64,000 nucleotides of DNA from Rothia dentocariosa ATCC 17931 (GTDB lineage: Bacteria; Actinomycetota; Actinomycetes; Actinomycetales; Micrococcaceae). Numbering within the stretch: the first letter of the stretch is position 1; every line of letters starts with the position of its first letter. Below, piece after piece: positions 19,408-27,525 of this stretch. The notes beneath the pieces are model-generated. The model saw only the letters and a program-made list of their open reading frames with translations. It was not told where the DNA came from and did not search any database. The DNA is taken from contig NC_014643.1 in the NCBI RefSeq assembly GCF_000164695.2, forward strand, positions 1,860,001-1,924,000. The letters are read 5' to 3'. The position numbers were made by a program, and so were the translations under genes.

Positions 19408-20492
19408 TTGAAATATGAACAAAATATTCCAGGTTATATGAGGAATTATTTAAATAATAAATCTAAAAGAAAATATATGGAAGCTGCATTAGGTATCTTA
19501 TGGAGAATACCAAAAACAGCTCCTTTATATATGAGTGTATTAGGTGTTTTTCATTTATATTTATGGGCATTTTTTATATCTTCAGGAAATCCAGTGGATA
19601 TTTCCTTCATAATTCAGAAGGAGGGTATAACAGGTGGAATACCCCGGCTGCTGCCATTAATAGTATCGCATTTTATGATGCTAATAATAGTCTCAACGCC
19701 CGGTGTGGTAATAATAATTTTAACATATTTAGCAGTGAAGTTTAAAAGTTGGGTTTATAAGAAAAGTGGGAATACATGGAATAAGCGTAGTTACATTTGT
19801 GGTTTTTGTTTTTTGGTTTTGAGTTAACTTTAATTTATTTAGCTTATGTGTTTTTGATTAGTGATTTTATAAGAAATTTTCATCTCAATACATCTTTTGT
19901 TTATTGGATTGAGTCAGAAAATATTCTTCCTCAACTAATAATTATATTTATATTACTTATAATTCCTATACTATTCTTTGTAAAATACCAAGAGGATAGT
20001 CGTAAGTTATCAATTTATAGAATAGTTTTGTGGGTAGCTATTCTCTCTATCTCAGTAGTCCCGTTTTCTATGTTTGGAGGTGTATATTCTAAGGGGTATG
20101 GTACTGAGTGTGTTTCTCTTGAAACTGAAGATAATATGATTGTGGATTCAAGTGCAAAGATGGGTAATGGGGAAGAAGGGAAAAAGATATTAAAGATTTC
20201 GGAAGTTATTCAATCAGGTGGTGGATATGTCGCTGATATACTGAGTGAAGGTAAAGGGAATAAAAATTATATTTTATCTAGTTATGTCTATTCTGAGGAT
20301 AAGGACTACTTGAATATTATGGTTTTTTCCATTCGAGAATGGTATAAGGACGATGGGGAATATGATCGAACAGGGAACGACCTGTTAATTGACAATAAGG
20401 GTGAAGGGAGGAATGGGGTGCTAGTATCCATCAAAAAATCTTCTATTAAAAATAGATTCATGTCTACTCCCTTGTGTTTTAACGGTAATTAG
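19408..20492 (+). pseudogene. AT-rich multi-spanning membrane protein split by a -1 frameshift
   Basis: Two frames, 19408-19827 (139 residues) and an open frame from 19797 to 20492, join into one protein of about 361 residues if the ribosome or the sequence shifts by -1 at the T6 run at 19809-19814. The zero-frame codons there are tgT TTT TTG, an exact X-XXY-YYZ slippery heptamer. The joined product has about five transmembrane segments and a C-terminal, probably extracytoplasmic, domain of about 130 residues. The second frame has no ribosome-binding site of its own. The TTG start at 19408 has AAAAGGAG. The 60 bases at 19861-19920 have 15 G/C, against 40 of 60 at 19261-19320 in glnE, so the gene looks foreign. 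No family is recognised. Confidence 0.6.
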
Positions 20493-20506
20493 CGAGGGAA
20501 CACCCT

Positions 20507-20770
20507 ATGAAAACTTTTTCCTATAACGGTTCTGCCGGGCAATTGACCGAAGTTCTCGACTGCGTCGAAACGTATTGTGAAGAACTCGTGATTACCCATG
20601 TTGGGCATGAGTCCATTGTGGTTTTACCTCTTTCTGAATACGAATCACTCCGAGAAACTATGTACCTGATGAATTCTCTGGCGAACGCTCGTCGCCTCAT
20701 GGATTTGATAGCCCATCTTGAGCAGCATATTCACAAAACAAGAGCGGTTTCTTTATCTGAGGGTATTTGA
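20507..20770 (+). CDS. Orphan YefM/Phd-family antitoxin
   Basis: The 87-residue protein follows the YefM pattern: M-K-T-F-S-Y at the start, a DNA-binding N-terminal half and the L-P-L-S-E-Y-E-S-L-R-E-T motif, then A-N-A-R-R-L-M. It resembles the second YefM at 22368 along its whole length except for a different tail (H-K-T-R-A-V). No YoeB toxin frame follows; a hairpin and then the convergent membrane gene come next. No TGTACA operator lies upstream. It starts 14 bases after the AT-rich gene with a GAGGGA site. It is probably a decayed duplicate, or an antitoxin acting on the intact pair nearby. Confidence 0.8.
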   Translation: MKTFSYNGSAGQLTEVLDCVETYCEELVITHVGHESIVVLPLSEYESLRETMYLMNSLANARRLMDLIAHLEQHIHKTRAVSLSEGI

Positions 20771-20796
20771 ACCGCTCTTGGATAAAGAAACCGCTC
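20740..20796 (+). other. Interleaved inverted repeats at the end of the orphan antitoxin gene
   Basis: Bases 20742-20757 are exactly complementary to 20781-20796 (16 bases), and 20740-20749 are also complementary to 20770-20779 (10 bases). The two pairings share the left arm and exclude each other. The left arm lies in the last codons of the antitoxin gene. It may terminate transcription or be a repeat-insertion scar. Confidence 0.5.
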
Positions 20797-20838
20797 CCGA
20801 AATGGGCGACGACTCTATGTATATGTCCCTGCTGAACG

Positions 20839-21477
20839 TTACACCTGTTGACCGCTTAGATTTTGACCGATGGGGTTTTCCGTAAGATATTGCGGAGCGG
20901 CTGCCAATGAGGCTTCCTGCATCAAAACCTGTTGATCCTCGGGGCTCGTTGGGGAAGGCCAGCGACCATTAACCTGACGAAATACCAGCGCACACATAAC
21001 CCGTTCACCTCGCAGATACCGGGACGTAAATGCAATCTTACGCTTATCTGCTGTCTTGAGAACCAACCATCCACCGGGATGCCCCGAGCTATACGCGTAC
21101 GAATCAATCTCGTGAAAGGGGATGCGGGTAACTTTGCCGTACCATGTGCACTGCTCTATGTAATCTACGCCGGTTTCAACATACTGACGTTGGCCCATGA
21201 GAATTGCCCAGACGCCAAACACTAAGCAGATTCCAATAACCCCAAACGCCATATATGGAGGCATCGGATTACTGCCCGAGATCAAGGCTGGGGTGATAAG
21301 GGCAAAGAGCACTCCCACAGCAACAAGGAAATAACCACAAAATCTATACCAACCGGGCAGCTTTGCCCTGATTGTCCCATCGGGTTGAGGCTTTACCTGC
21401 GCGGCATGTTTTCTATAGAAGTAGCCGCTAACCGCACCGATACACACCAGAAGAATCGCAGTAATAATAAAAGTCAT
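20839..21477 (-). CDS. Small membrane protein with PH-like C-terminal domain, copy A
   Basis: The 212-residue protein has an N-terminal membrane segment (residues 1-20), two more near 45-90, and a soluble C-terminal region with the alternating pattern of bacterial PH-like domains (I-P-F-H-E-I-D-S-Y, then W-L-V-L-K-T and R-K-I-A-F). It is a close paralogue of the next gene upstream, sharing long identical blocks such as K-V-T-R-I-P-F-H-E-I-D-S-Y and N-G-R-W-P-S-P. The start at 21477 is chosen because the homology begins there and TATTAT lies six bases upstream, as in the other copy. The function is unknown. Confidence 0.75.
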   Translation of the reverse strand: MTFIITAILLVCIGAVSGYFYRKHAAQVKPQPDGTIRAKLPGWYRFCGYFLVAVGVLFALITPALISGSNPMPPYMAFGVIGICLVFGVWAILMGQRQYVETGVDYIEQCTWYGKVTRIPFHEIDSYAYSSGHPGGWLVLKTADKRKIAFTSRYLRGERVMCALVFRQVNGRWPSPTSPEDQQVLMQEASLAAAPQYLTENPIGQNLSGQQV

Positions 21478-21483
21478 ATATCC

Positions 21484-21489
21484 ATAATA
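21484..21489 (-). promoter_or_regulatory. Candidate -10 box of membrane protein copy A
   Basis: TATTAT lies six bases before the ATG, at the end of a block TTGAACACG that is also present before copy B. This predicts a leaderless transcript. Confidence 0.4.
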
Positions 21490-21596
21490 CGTGTTCAAAA
21501 ACTGAGGAAGGGGAGACCAGATACTTGCGGGACCGATCTTAGAGCAAGGTTTTCTTGCCCACCTCCAAATCTTTGCTGTTGTAGGCACCGTATCCG

Positions 21597-22226
21597 TTAC
21601 CGCCGCAAACCCCGAGCTTTCGGAGTCTTCGCAAGGTACTGCTGAGCGGCTCTCATGGATGATTCCTCTCCCAAGACTCGTTGTTCCTCCTGGTTGTATG
21701 GGGAGGGCCAGCGGCCATTAATCTGGCGAAACGCCAACGCAGCAATCACCCGTTCACCCCGTAGAAAACGAGAGTTAAACGCTATCCTGCGTCTATCCGT
21801 CGTCTTAAGAACCAGCCAACCGCCAAGGCCCGCTGGACTATACGAGTACGAGTCAATCTCATGGAAGGGAATTCGGGTCACTTTGCCGTACCAAGCGCGG
21901 CGTTCGATATAGTCCACGCCGGTTTCAATGTATTGGCGCTGACCCATAAGAATCGTCACGATACCAAGACCGAAGGTCATAGCAGGAAAGCCAATCGCCA
22001 TGTTTAGGGGCATAGGATTGCTGCCTGAACTTAAAATAAGTGAAGCAAAGGCTAAGAAGACTCCTGCTGCAATGAGAAAATAACCAAACGCGATGTACCA
22101 GCCGGGCAGCTTCGCTCGGACGGTTCCATCAGGCTGAGGTTTTATCCGCGCGGCATGTTGTCTGTAAAAATAGTTGCTTCCCGCACTAATACCTATCAGA
22201 AGAACCAACGTAGCGATAAAACTCAT
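21597..22226 (-). CDS. Small membrane protein with PH-like C-terminal domain, copy B
   Basis: This 209-residue paralogue of the gene at 20839-21477 has the same layout: an N-terminal membrane segment, two central ones, and a PH-like soluble end. The open frame continues upstream to 22469, but homology with copy A starts at M-S-F-I (22226), so the extension is rejected. A TATGAT hexamer lies six bases before this ATG. Copy B is divergent to the yefM-yoeB pair with 141 bases between starts, and copy A lies 119 bases downstream on the same strand. The pair looks like a tandem duplication. A role beside the toxin-antitoxin genes is unproven. Confidence 0.75.
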   Translation of the reverse strand: MSFIATLVLLIGISAGSNYFYRQHAARIKPQPDGTVRAKLPGWYIAFGYFLIAAGVFLAFASLILSSGSNPMPLNMAIGFPAMTFGLGIVTILMGQRQYIETGVDYIERRAWYGKVTRIPFHEIDSYSYSPAGLGGWLVLKTTDRRRIAFNSRFLRGERVIAALAFRQINGRWPSPYNQEEQRVLGEESSMRAAQQYLAKTPKARGLRR

Positions 22227-22232
22227 ACCATC

Positions 22233-22238
22233 ATCATA
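22233..22238 (-). promoter_or_regulatory. Candidate -10 box of membrane protein copy B
   Basis: TATGAT on the minus strand lies six bases before the ATG at 22226 and follows the same TTGAACACG block seen before copy A. Confidence 0.45.
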
Positions 22239-22333
22239 CGTGTTCAAAACCTGCGGATTGGTGCAGAAATAACTGGAGAAACCGACCCAAGTGCATGGAT
22301 ACCTGAGCTTTATTGCTTCCCTATCAAGCTTTC

Positions 22334-22351
22334 TGTACATTATACTGTACG
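22334..22351. promoter_or_regulatory. YefM-YoeB operator with paired TGTACA cores
   Basis: A perfect TGTACA at 22334-22339 is followed by TGTACG at 22346-22351, so the centres are 12 bases apart. The E. coli yefM-yoeB operator is known to have two palindromes with TGTACA cores. The site lies 17 bases before the yefM start and overlaps a TATACT hexamer (22341-22346) that could be the -10 box. Confidence 0.65.
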
Positions 22352-22367
22352 GAGAAGGAAGGTGTTT

Positions 22368-22622
22368 ATGAAAACCATGTCTTACACCGAGTCGCGGGCT
22401 CGGTATGCTGAAGTACTTGACCACGTTGAAGATCACCGTGAAGAGGTTATTATTACACGTGCCGGGCATGAACCGGCAGTCATTCTCTCATTGTCTGAGT
22501 ACGAATCTCTTCAAGAGACTGCCTACCTCATGCGTTCCCCGGCTAATGCACGTCGTCTTATGGAATCCATCTCCCGTCTTGAAGCTGGTCTTGGGTCTGA
22601 GCATCAGCTGGTTGAGGAATAG
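22368..22622 (+). CDS. yefM: Antitoxin YefM
   Basis: The 84-residue Phd/YefM-family antitoxin binds and neutralises YoeB and represses the operon. It shows M-K-T-M-S-Y-T-E-S at the start, the L-S-L-S-E-Y-E-S-L-Q-E-T dimer-core motif, and A-N-A-R-R-L-M-E before an acidic, probably disordered, toxin-binding tail. A longer frame back to 22155 overlaps the divergent gene and has no support. ATG 22368 has AAGGAAGG upstream. The toxin gene starts two bases after its stop. Confidence 0.92.
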   Translation: MKTMSYTESRARYAEVLDHVEDHREEVIITRAGHEPAVILSLSEYESLQETAYLMRSPANARRLMESISRLEAGLGSEHQLVEE

Positions 22623-22624
22623 TC

Positions 22625-22885
22625 GTGAGAATTATTTTTGACGATTCAGCATGGAGCGACTATCTCTGGTGGCAGGTGCAAGATCGGAAGGTTCTCAAGC
22701 GCATTAATCTACTGATCAAAGATGTTGAGCGAAATGGTAATGAAGGTATAGGGAAGCCTGAAGCTCTCAGACATCAATTTTCAGGCTGGTGGTCACGCAG
22801 AATTACTGATGAACACCGTCTCGTATACAAGCTTACTGATGACTCTATTGTCATAGCTTCATGCCGATATCACTATGGCGCGTAG
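22625..22885 (+). CDS. yoeB: Toxin YoeB, ribosome-dependent mRNA interferase
   Basis: YoeB cuts mRNA in the ribosomal A site when freed from YefM. The 86-residue product keeps the RelE/YoeB fold signatures: G-K-P-E with the catalytic glutamate, R-R-I-T-D-E-H-R-L-V-Y in the centre and the C-terminal C-R-Y-H-Y with the catalytic His-Tyr pair. It starts with GTG at 22625, two bases after the antitoxin stop, so translation is coupled. The length matches the E. coli toxin (84). All key residues are present, so it should be active. Confidence 0.93.
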   Translation: MRIIFDDSAWSDYLWWQVQDRKVLKRINLLIKDVERNGNEGIGKPEALRHQFSGWWSRRITDEHRLVYKLTDDSIVIASCRYHYGA

Positions 22886-22939
22886 AAGGGTTGGGTGTTG
22901 CCACAAGATTCAGAATCTTGTGGCAACACCCAACCCTTC
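22885..22939. terminator. Perfect 26-base hairpin between yoeB and hrpA
   Basis: Arms at 22885-22910 and 22914-22939 match perfectly across a three-base loop. The hairpin overlaps the last base of yoeB and lies before the convergent hrpA stop. It can terminate both genes. Confidence 0.8.
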
Positions 22940-22974
22940 GAGGAACGAAAACCTAGATAGAGCTCGCCGAAAAC

Positions 22975-25900
22975 CTACCTTTTCACTTGCTCCAGCGCCT
23001 CGCGCTGAGCCTTGGCGATGCGCTTCTCAGAGACCGTGTACGCCGTGCCGAGTTCCTGGGCGAAGAAGCTCACGCGCAGTTCCTCAAGCATCCAGTTCAC
23101 GCGGGCGAGCGCATCGGGAATAAGAGTCCCCTCGGGCAGCGACTTGATAGCAGAATCGTAGGAATCCTCTAAATCCTGCACCGTGAGCATGAGCTGATTA
23201 TCTCGGTTCAGGTTCGGTCCCAGCTTCGTCAAGCGTATCTGCGCTGCCTTCAGATAGCGCGGCAGGTGAACCAGCTGATCGTACCCGGTGTTCGCCACGA
23301 ATCCGGGGTACACCAGATTATCGAGCTGCCCCTTCACGTCTGAGACGGCGTGCATGGTGCTCAATGAGGTTGCTTTCTTAATGGCTTTGCGCAGCGCCGC
23401 CGCTTCTGAGAGGATTTCGGCAACCAGCTTGGTGACCTCAAAGACGGTATCGATTAGTTCGGCGCGCACCTGCTCGAACAGCTCGCGGTACTCGGCACGC
23501 GTGAACACGGGCGTATGCGGCACCAGCTTGTCGAGCGCGGCAACCGTGCAGTCCCGAATCAGCTCATCAATCGAACCATGCGGGTTCTGTGTGAACACAA
23601 TCTTCTCTTTATTTGACAGGTGATCGCTTACGTACCGCTCAGGTGAGGGCACCTGCAGCTGCAGAAGACGAATAATACCGCGCCGCTGCGAATTCACCTG
23701 CTCGGCCTCGGTGGGGAAAATACGGATGCCCGCGCTCGTTTTTTCGTCCACCAGCGCCGGGTATCCACTGACCGCCTGGGTCGCAATAATGCGCTGTACC
23801 TTGCGCGGAATCTCCTCGCCGGGAAAGTCAGTCAAGCCCGTGGTCTCACGGATAGAATCTTGCGATCCTATACCTTGAGCGGCGGTTTTCTCGGGTTTTG
23901 CGCCCGGATCTGAGCTGTTTTCCTGCGCGCCCTGCTGCGCCGAACCGGTTTGCGATGAGGCCCCCTGCGCGGAGTTCCCACCTGCGAGCGCCGCCATCTT
24001 CGCCACCGTATCTTCAGAAGCACCCAGCGAATCTGCCAGGGCGGAGCGAATCTGCGCATGGAGTTTTTGCTGCAGTTCACGGATATCTTTGCTTTCGCCC
24101 AGAATCTTATTGCGGGCATCGCGCACCTGGAACGTGAACTTCAGATGATCCGGCACGGACTTCCAGTCGAATGCATCCGGCTCAACCACCACGCCGCGCA
24201 GACGACGCAGCACCAGTGCGAACGAGGGCAAAAGCTCGTCGGTCGCGGGGGAGTAGTCAGCCTCCAGAGACTCCAACGCCATGCGTGCAACATCCGGGGC
24301 GGGCACAAAATTACGGCGAATCGCCTTCGGAAGCGATTTAATGAGTGCCGTTAAAAGTTCATGGCGCATCCCCGGAATCTGCCAGCGGAACGGCTCGGGA
24401 GTCAGCTGGTTCAAGAACAGAATCGGTACCTGAACCGCCACGCCGTCGCGTTTTGCCGCATCCGTGCGGGCACCGCCCAAACCTGCCCCCGGGGCGTATT
24501 CGTACCGCAAATCCAGGGTGAGTTCGCCGCCGTCAGTACGCTGTACCCACTGGCGCGGGAACTGCGAATCGTCATAATCGGCGGCATCCTCATTAATAAG
24601 GTTTTCCGGGTTGAAATCGAGCAGGTTATCGTTTTCTAAACGCGCGTGCTTCCACCATTTATCGAAGGAACGAACGTCCGTCACATGCTCGGGGATGCGC
24701 GCATTATAGAACTCGAAAAGCACGGCGTCATCCACTCGCAGATCTCGGCGGCGCAGGCGGGCCTCAAGCTCCTCAACCTCAGCCAGGGCACGCAGGTTGC
24801 GCTTGTAGAACTTGTGCTGGGTGCGCCAGTCGCCCTCCACCAGGGCGGAACGAATAAAAATCTCACGTGCAGCGGCGGCATCTACCCGGGAATACTGCAC
24901 TGGGCGGTCGGCATAAATCGTCAGCCCGTACAGTGTGCCCTTCGTATACGCCACGGCGGCGCCCCGGCTTGCCGACCAATGCGGCTCGGAATACTGCTTT
25001 TTCAGCAGGTGCCCGCCCACTTCTTCAACCCACTGCGGCTCAATCGCGGCGTTTGTGCGCGCCCACAGCCGGGAAGTCTCCACAAGCTCGGCAGAAAGCA
25101 CCCAGTCAGGGTTCTGCTTGAAAAGCCCTGAACCTGGGAAGATAGCGAATTTTGTGCCGCGCGCCCCCAGATATTCACGCGGGCCACGCGGGGCTTTGCC
25201 GTAGGTTTTCTCACGCTCCTCCTTAGCGCCCACATGCGAGAGCAGGCCCGAAAGCAGGCTCTTATGAATCTCAACCTCACGCCCCGACGCGTCAATATCG
25301 CGCCCGTTCGACACGCGGATATTCGCGGTGCGCCCCATCTCGCGCAGCTGGGCGAAAAGATCCTGCCACTCACGAATACGCAGAAAGTTAATAAACTCGC
25401 GGTGGCACATCTTTCGCAGCTGTGAAGAGGAAAGCTCAGCCTGGCGCTCATTAATGTACTGCCACAGCAGCAGGAACGACGAAAAATCAGATTTATCGTC
25501 CGTGAAACGGGCATGCATCTCATCGGCGGTGCCACGCACCTCAGCCGGGCGTTCACGCGGATCCTGAATCGTCAAAGCAGCGGCAAGAACCATCATCTCT
25601 TTAGCACAGTCACGGCGCGAACCCTCAATAATCATGCGCGCCAAGCGCGGATCAACCGGGAACGCACTCATTGCACGCCCCGTAGCGGTCAGCGTCGAGG
25701 TAGCACGATGATGCTTCCCCCTCTTATCCGTGCGCGCCGGTTTTTCAGAAAGCGCCCCAAGCTCACGTAGCAGATTCACGCCGTCATTAATCGCGCGCGA
25801 TGCGGGCGGCTGCACAAACGGGAAACGCGCAATATCGCCGGGCTCACGCACCACGCCGATCGCAATCATCTGCAAAATAACGGCCGCCAGGTTCGTGCGC

Positions 25901-27414
25901 AGAATCTCCGGGTCGGTAAACTCGCTGCGCGACGCGAAATCCTCCTCAGAATACAGCCGAATTGCAATACCATCGCTCACACGGCCGCACCGCCCCGAGC
26001 GCTGGTTCGCGCTTGCCTGCGAAATCCGTTCGATCGGCAGGCGCTGCACCTTCGTGCGCGCCGAATACCGCGAAATGCGGGCGGTACCGGTATCGATCAC
26101 ATACTTGATACCCGGCACCGTCAGCGAAGTTTCCGCAACGTTCGTCGCCAGCACGATGCGCGGCCGACTCCCCGGCGTAAACACACGATGCTGCTCCGCG
26201 AGAGACAGACGCGCATACAGCGGCAGAACCTCATAGTTCATACGTGGGGACTTGGCAACCAAAGACTCTAAAGCATCGTGAGCATCGCGAATTTCACGCT
26301 CGCCCGAGAAGAAAATCAGGATATCGCCGGGCGCCCCCTTCGACAACTCCTCAACGGCGGCAAGGATTCCATCGGTTGGGTCACGGTCTTCGTCGCCTTC
26401 ATCTTCATCAGCGTAGTCGTCCCCATCGAGCGGGCGGTAGCGAATCTCCACCGGGTAGGTGCGCCCCGAAACTTCAATAATCGGGGGAGCATCATCGGGA
26501 AGAATCTGCTCGGCAAGCTCACGTTCCTCATCGCTGAGAGAATCGTCTACCACACCCTTACCTGGCACGAAACTCGGTGCGAAATGCCTCGCGAATCGTT
26601 CAGGATCAATGGTTGCGGAGGTAATAATGACCTTCAAATCGGGGCGCTTCGGCAGAATCCGCTTCAGATACCCCAGAATAAAATCAATATTTAGGCTGCG
26701 CTCATGTGCCTCGTCAATAATGAGCGTGGAATACTTGCGCAGCAGCTTATCGTGCTGAATTTCGGCGAGCAGAATACCGTCCGTCATGAGTTTGATAGCG
26801 CTGTTCTCGCCCACCTCAGAGGTGAAACGCACCTGGTAACCCACGGTCTCACCAATTTTCTGCCCCAGTTCTTCGGCGATGCGCTCCGCCACCGAACGTG
26901 CGGCAAGGCGGCGCGGCTGGGTGTGCCCAATCATGCCTTTTTCAGCAAGACCGAGTTCCAAGCACATCTTGGGCAACTGCGTGGTCTTACCCGAGCCGGT
27001 CTCGCCAGCGACAATGATGACCTGGTGATCACGAATAGCCGTCTTAATGTCTTCGCGGCGCTCGCTGACGGGCAGTTCTTCGGGATAGGTAATCTCAGCG
27101 GGAATCAGCGGGTTGTAGGGACGCTGTTCGGGCCGGTCCCGGTGGTTCTTGTGATGCGCGCGTTTTTGCGGGTTTTTGGAGCGTGAAGCGTTATTTTTAC
27201 GCGAGGAATTCTTGTGGGAAGTATCCCGCTTTGCACCTGGCTCTGCTGTGGAAGCATCGCCGGGTTTCTCACCGGATATTTGGGATGTGCGCGCGGGCTT
27301 TTGAGGTGCGCGCACCGGCGCCGCATGAATGGCAGCCGCCATGCTCGCCATACTGGGCGCGGTTCGAGTGGTCTTAGGAGTATCTGTGTGTTCGGTGGGT
27401 TTCTGCTCAGACAT
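22975..27414 (-). CDS. hrpA: ATP-dependent RNA helicase HrpA
   Basis: This DEAH-box helicase has 1479 residues. Walker A is G-E-T-G-S-G-K-T (137-144) and the name motif D-E-A-H is at 234-237, with S-A-T (motif III) following. The helicase C domain, HA2, OB-fold and the long HrpA-specific C-terminal DUF3418 region complete it. HrpA acts on RNA and helps rescue stalled or collided ribosomes in E. coli. It is longer than the 1300-residue E. coli protein because of a basic, Lys/Asn/Arg-rich N-terminal extension of about 100 residues and an acidic Gln/Ser/Gly-rich insertion near residues 1110-1160. It is divergent to the acetyltransferase gene. Confidence 0.95.
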   Translation of the reverse strand: MSEQKPTEHTDTPKTTRTAPSMASMAAAIHAAPVRAPQKPARTSQISGEKPGDASTAEPGAKRDTSHKNSSRKNNASRSKNPQKRAHHKNHRDRPEQRPYNPLIPAEITYPEELPVSERREDIKTAIRDHQVIIVAGETGSGKTTQLPKMCLELGLAEKGMIGHTQPRRLAARSVAERIAEELGQKIGETVGYQVRFTSEVGENSAIKLMTDGILLAEIQHDKLLRKYSTLIIDEAHERSLNIDFILGYLKRILPKRPDLKVIITSATIDPERFARHFAPSFVPGKGVVDDSLSDEERELAEQILPDDAPPIIEVSGRTYPVEIRYRPLDGDDYADEDEGDEDRDPTDGILAAVEELSKGAPGDILIFFSGEREIRDAHDALESLVAKSPRMNYEVLPLYARLSLAEQHRVFTPGSRPRIVLATNVAETSLTVPGIKYVIDTGTARISRYSARTKVQRLPIERISQASANQRSGRCGRVSDGIAIRLYSEEDFASRSEFTDPEILRTNLAAVILQMIAIGVVREPGDIARFPFVQPPASRAINDGVNLLRELGALSEKPARTDKRGKHHRATSTLTATGRAMSAFPVDPRLARMIIEGSRRDCAKEMMVLAAALTIQDPRERPAEVRGTADEMHARFTDDKSDFSSFLLLWQYINERQAELSSSQLRKMCHREFINFLRIREWQDLFAQLREMGRTANIRVSNGRDIDASGREVEIHKSLLSGLLSHVGAKEEREKTYGKAPRGPREYLGARGTKFAIFPGSGLFKQNPDWVLSAELVETSRLWARTNAAIEPQWVEEVGGHLLKKQYSEPHWSASRGAAVAYTKGTLYGLTIYADRPVQYSRVDAAAAREIFIRSALVEGDWRTQHKFYKRNLRALAEVEELEARLRRRDLRVDDAVLFEFYNARIPEHVTDVRSFDKWWKHARLENDNLLDFNPENLINEDAADYDDSQFPRQWVQRTDGGELTLDLRYEYAPGAGLGGARTDAAKRDGVAVQVPILFLNQLTPEPFRWQIPGMRHELLTALIKSLPKAIRRNFVPAPDVARMALESLEADYSPATDELLPSFALVLRRLRGVVVEPDAFDWKSVPDHLKFTFQVRDARNKILGESKDIRELQQKLHAQIRSALADSLGASEDTVAKMAALAGGNSAQGASSQTGSAQQGAQENSSDPGAKPEKTAAQGIGSQDSIRETTGLTDFPGEEIPRKVQRIIATQAVSGYPALVDEKTSAGIRIFPTEAEQVNSQRRGIIRLLQLQVPSPERYVSDHLSNKEKIVFTQNPHGSIDELIRDCTVAALDKLVPHTPVFTRAEYRELFEQVRAELIDTVFEVTKLVAEILSEAAALRKAIKKATSLSTMHAVSDVKGQLDNLVYPGFVANTGYDQLVHLPRYLKAAQIRLTKLGPNLNRDNQLMLTVQDLEDSYDSAIKSLPEGTLIPDALARVNWMLEELRVSFFAQELGTAYTVSEKRIAKAQREALEQVKR

Positions 27415-27475
27415 ATTGTTACTAGTTTACTCTTCTGTATTTGGTACCCAAGAGGGACGTGCTTTCGGCGGAGAC

Positions 27476-27504
27476 TTGTGTAATCTTGGAGCAGATACTA
27501 ATAA
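27476..27504 (+). promoter_or_regulatory. Promoter of the acetyltransferase gene
   Basis: TTGTGT (27476-27481) and TAATAA (27499-27504) are separated by 17 bases, and the ATG follows 21 bases later after an AGGCAGG site. This is one of the few conventionally spaced promoters in the window. Confidence 0.5.
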
Positions 27505-27525
27505 TCTCAAACGCAAAGGCAGGTC

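Noticed and set aside
19797..20492. Second frame of the AT-rich region as an independent gene
   Set aside because: It opens with TTG without a ribosome-binding site and begins inside a membrane helix that continues the upstream frame; a frameshifted single gene explains it better.
20771..20838. Remnant of a YoeB toxin gene after the orphan antitoxin
   Set aside because: The 68 bases show no readable YoeB motif in any frame, so loss of the toxin cannot be shown from sequence alone.
21597..22469. Longer version of membrane protein copy B starting at 22469
   Set aside because: The extra 81 residues overlap the yefM gene and its operator, have no match in the paralogue, and the -10-like hexamer lies at 22233-22238.
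22155..22622. Longer version of the intact YefM starting at 22155
   Set aside because: The extra 71 residues are antisense to the divergent membrane gene; family homology starts at M-K-T-M-S-Y (22368).
19408..22974. Prophage or integrative element
   Set aside because: No integrase, transposase, att-like direct repeats or tRNA target are visible; the patch looks like small independent acquisitions and a local duplication.
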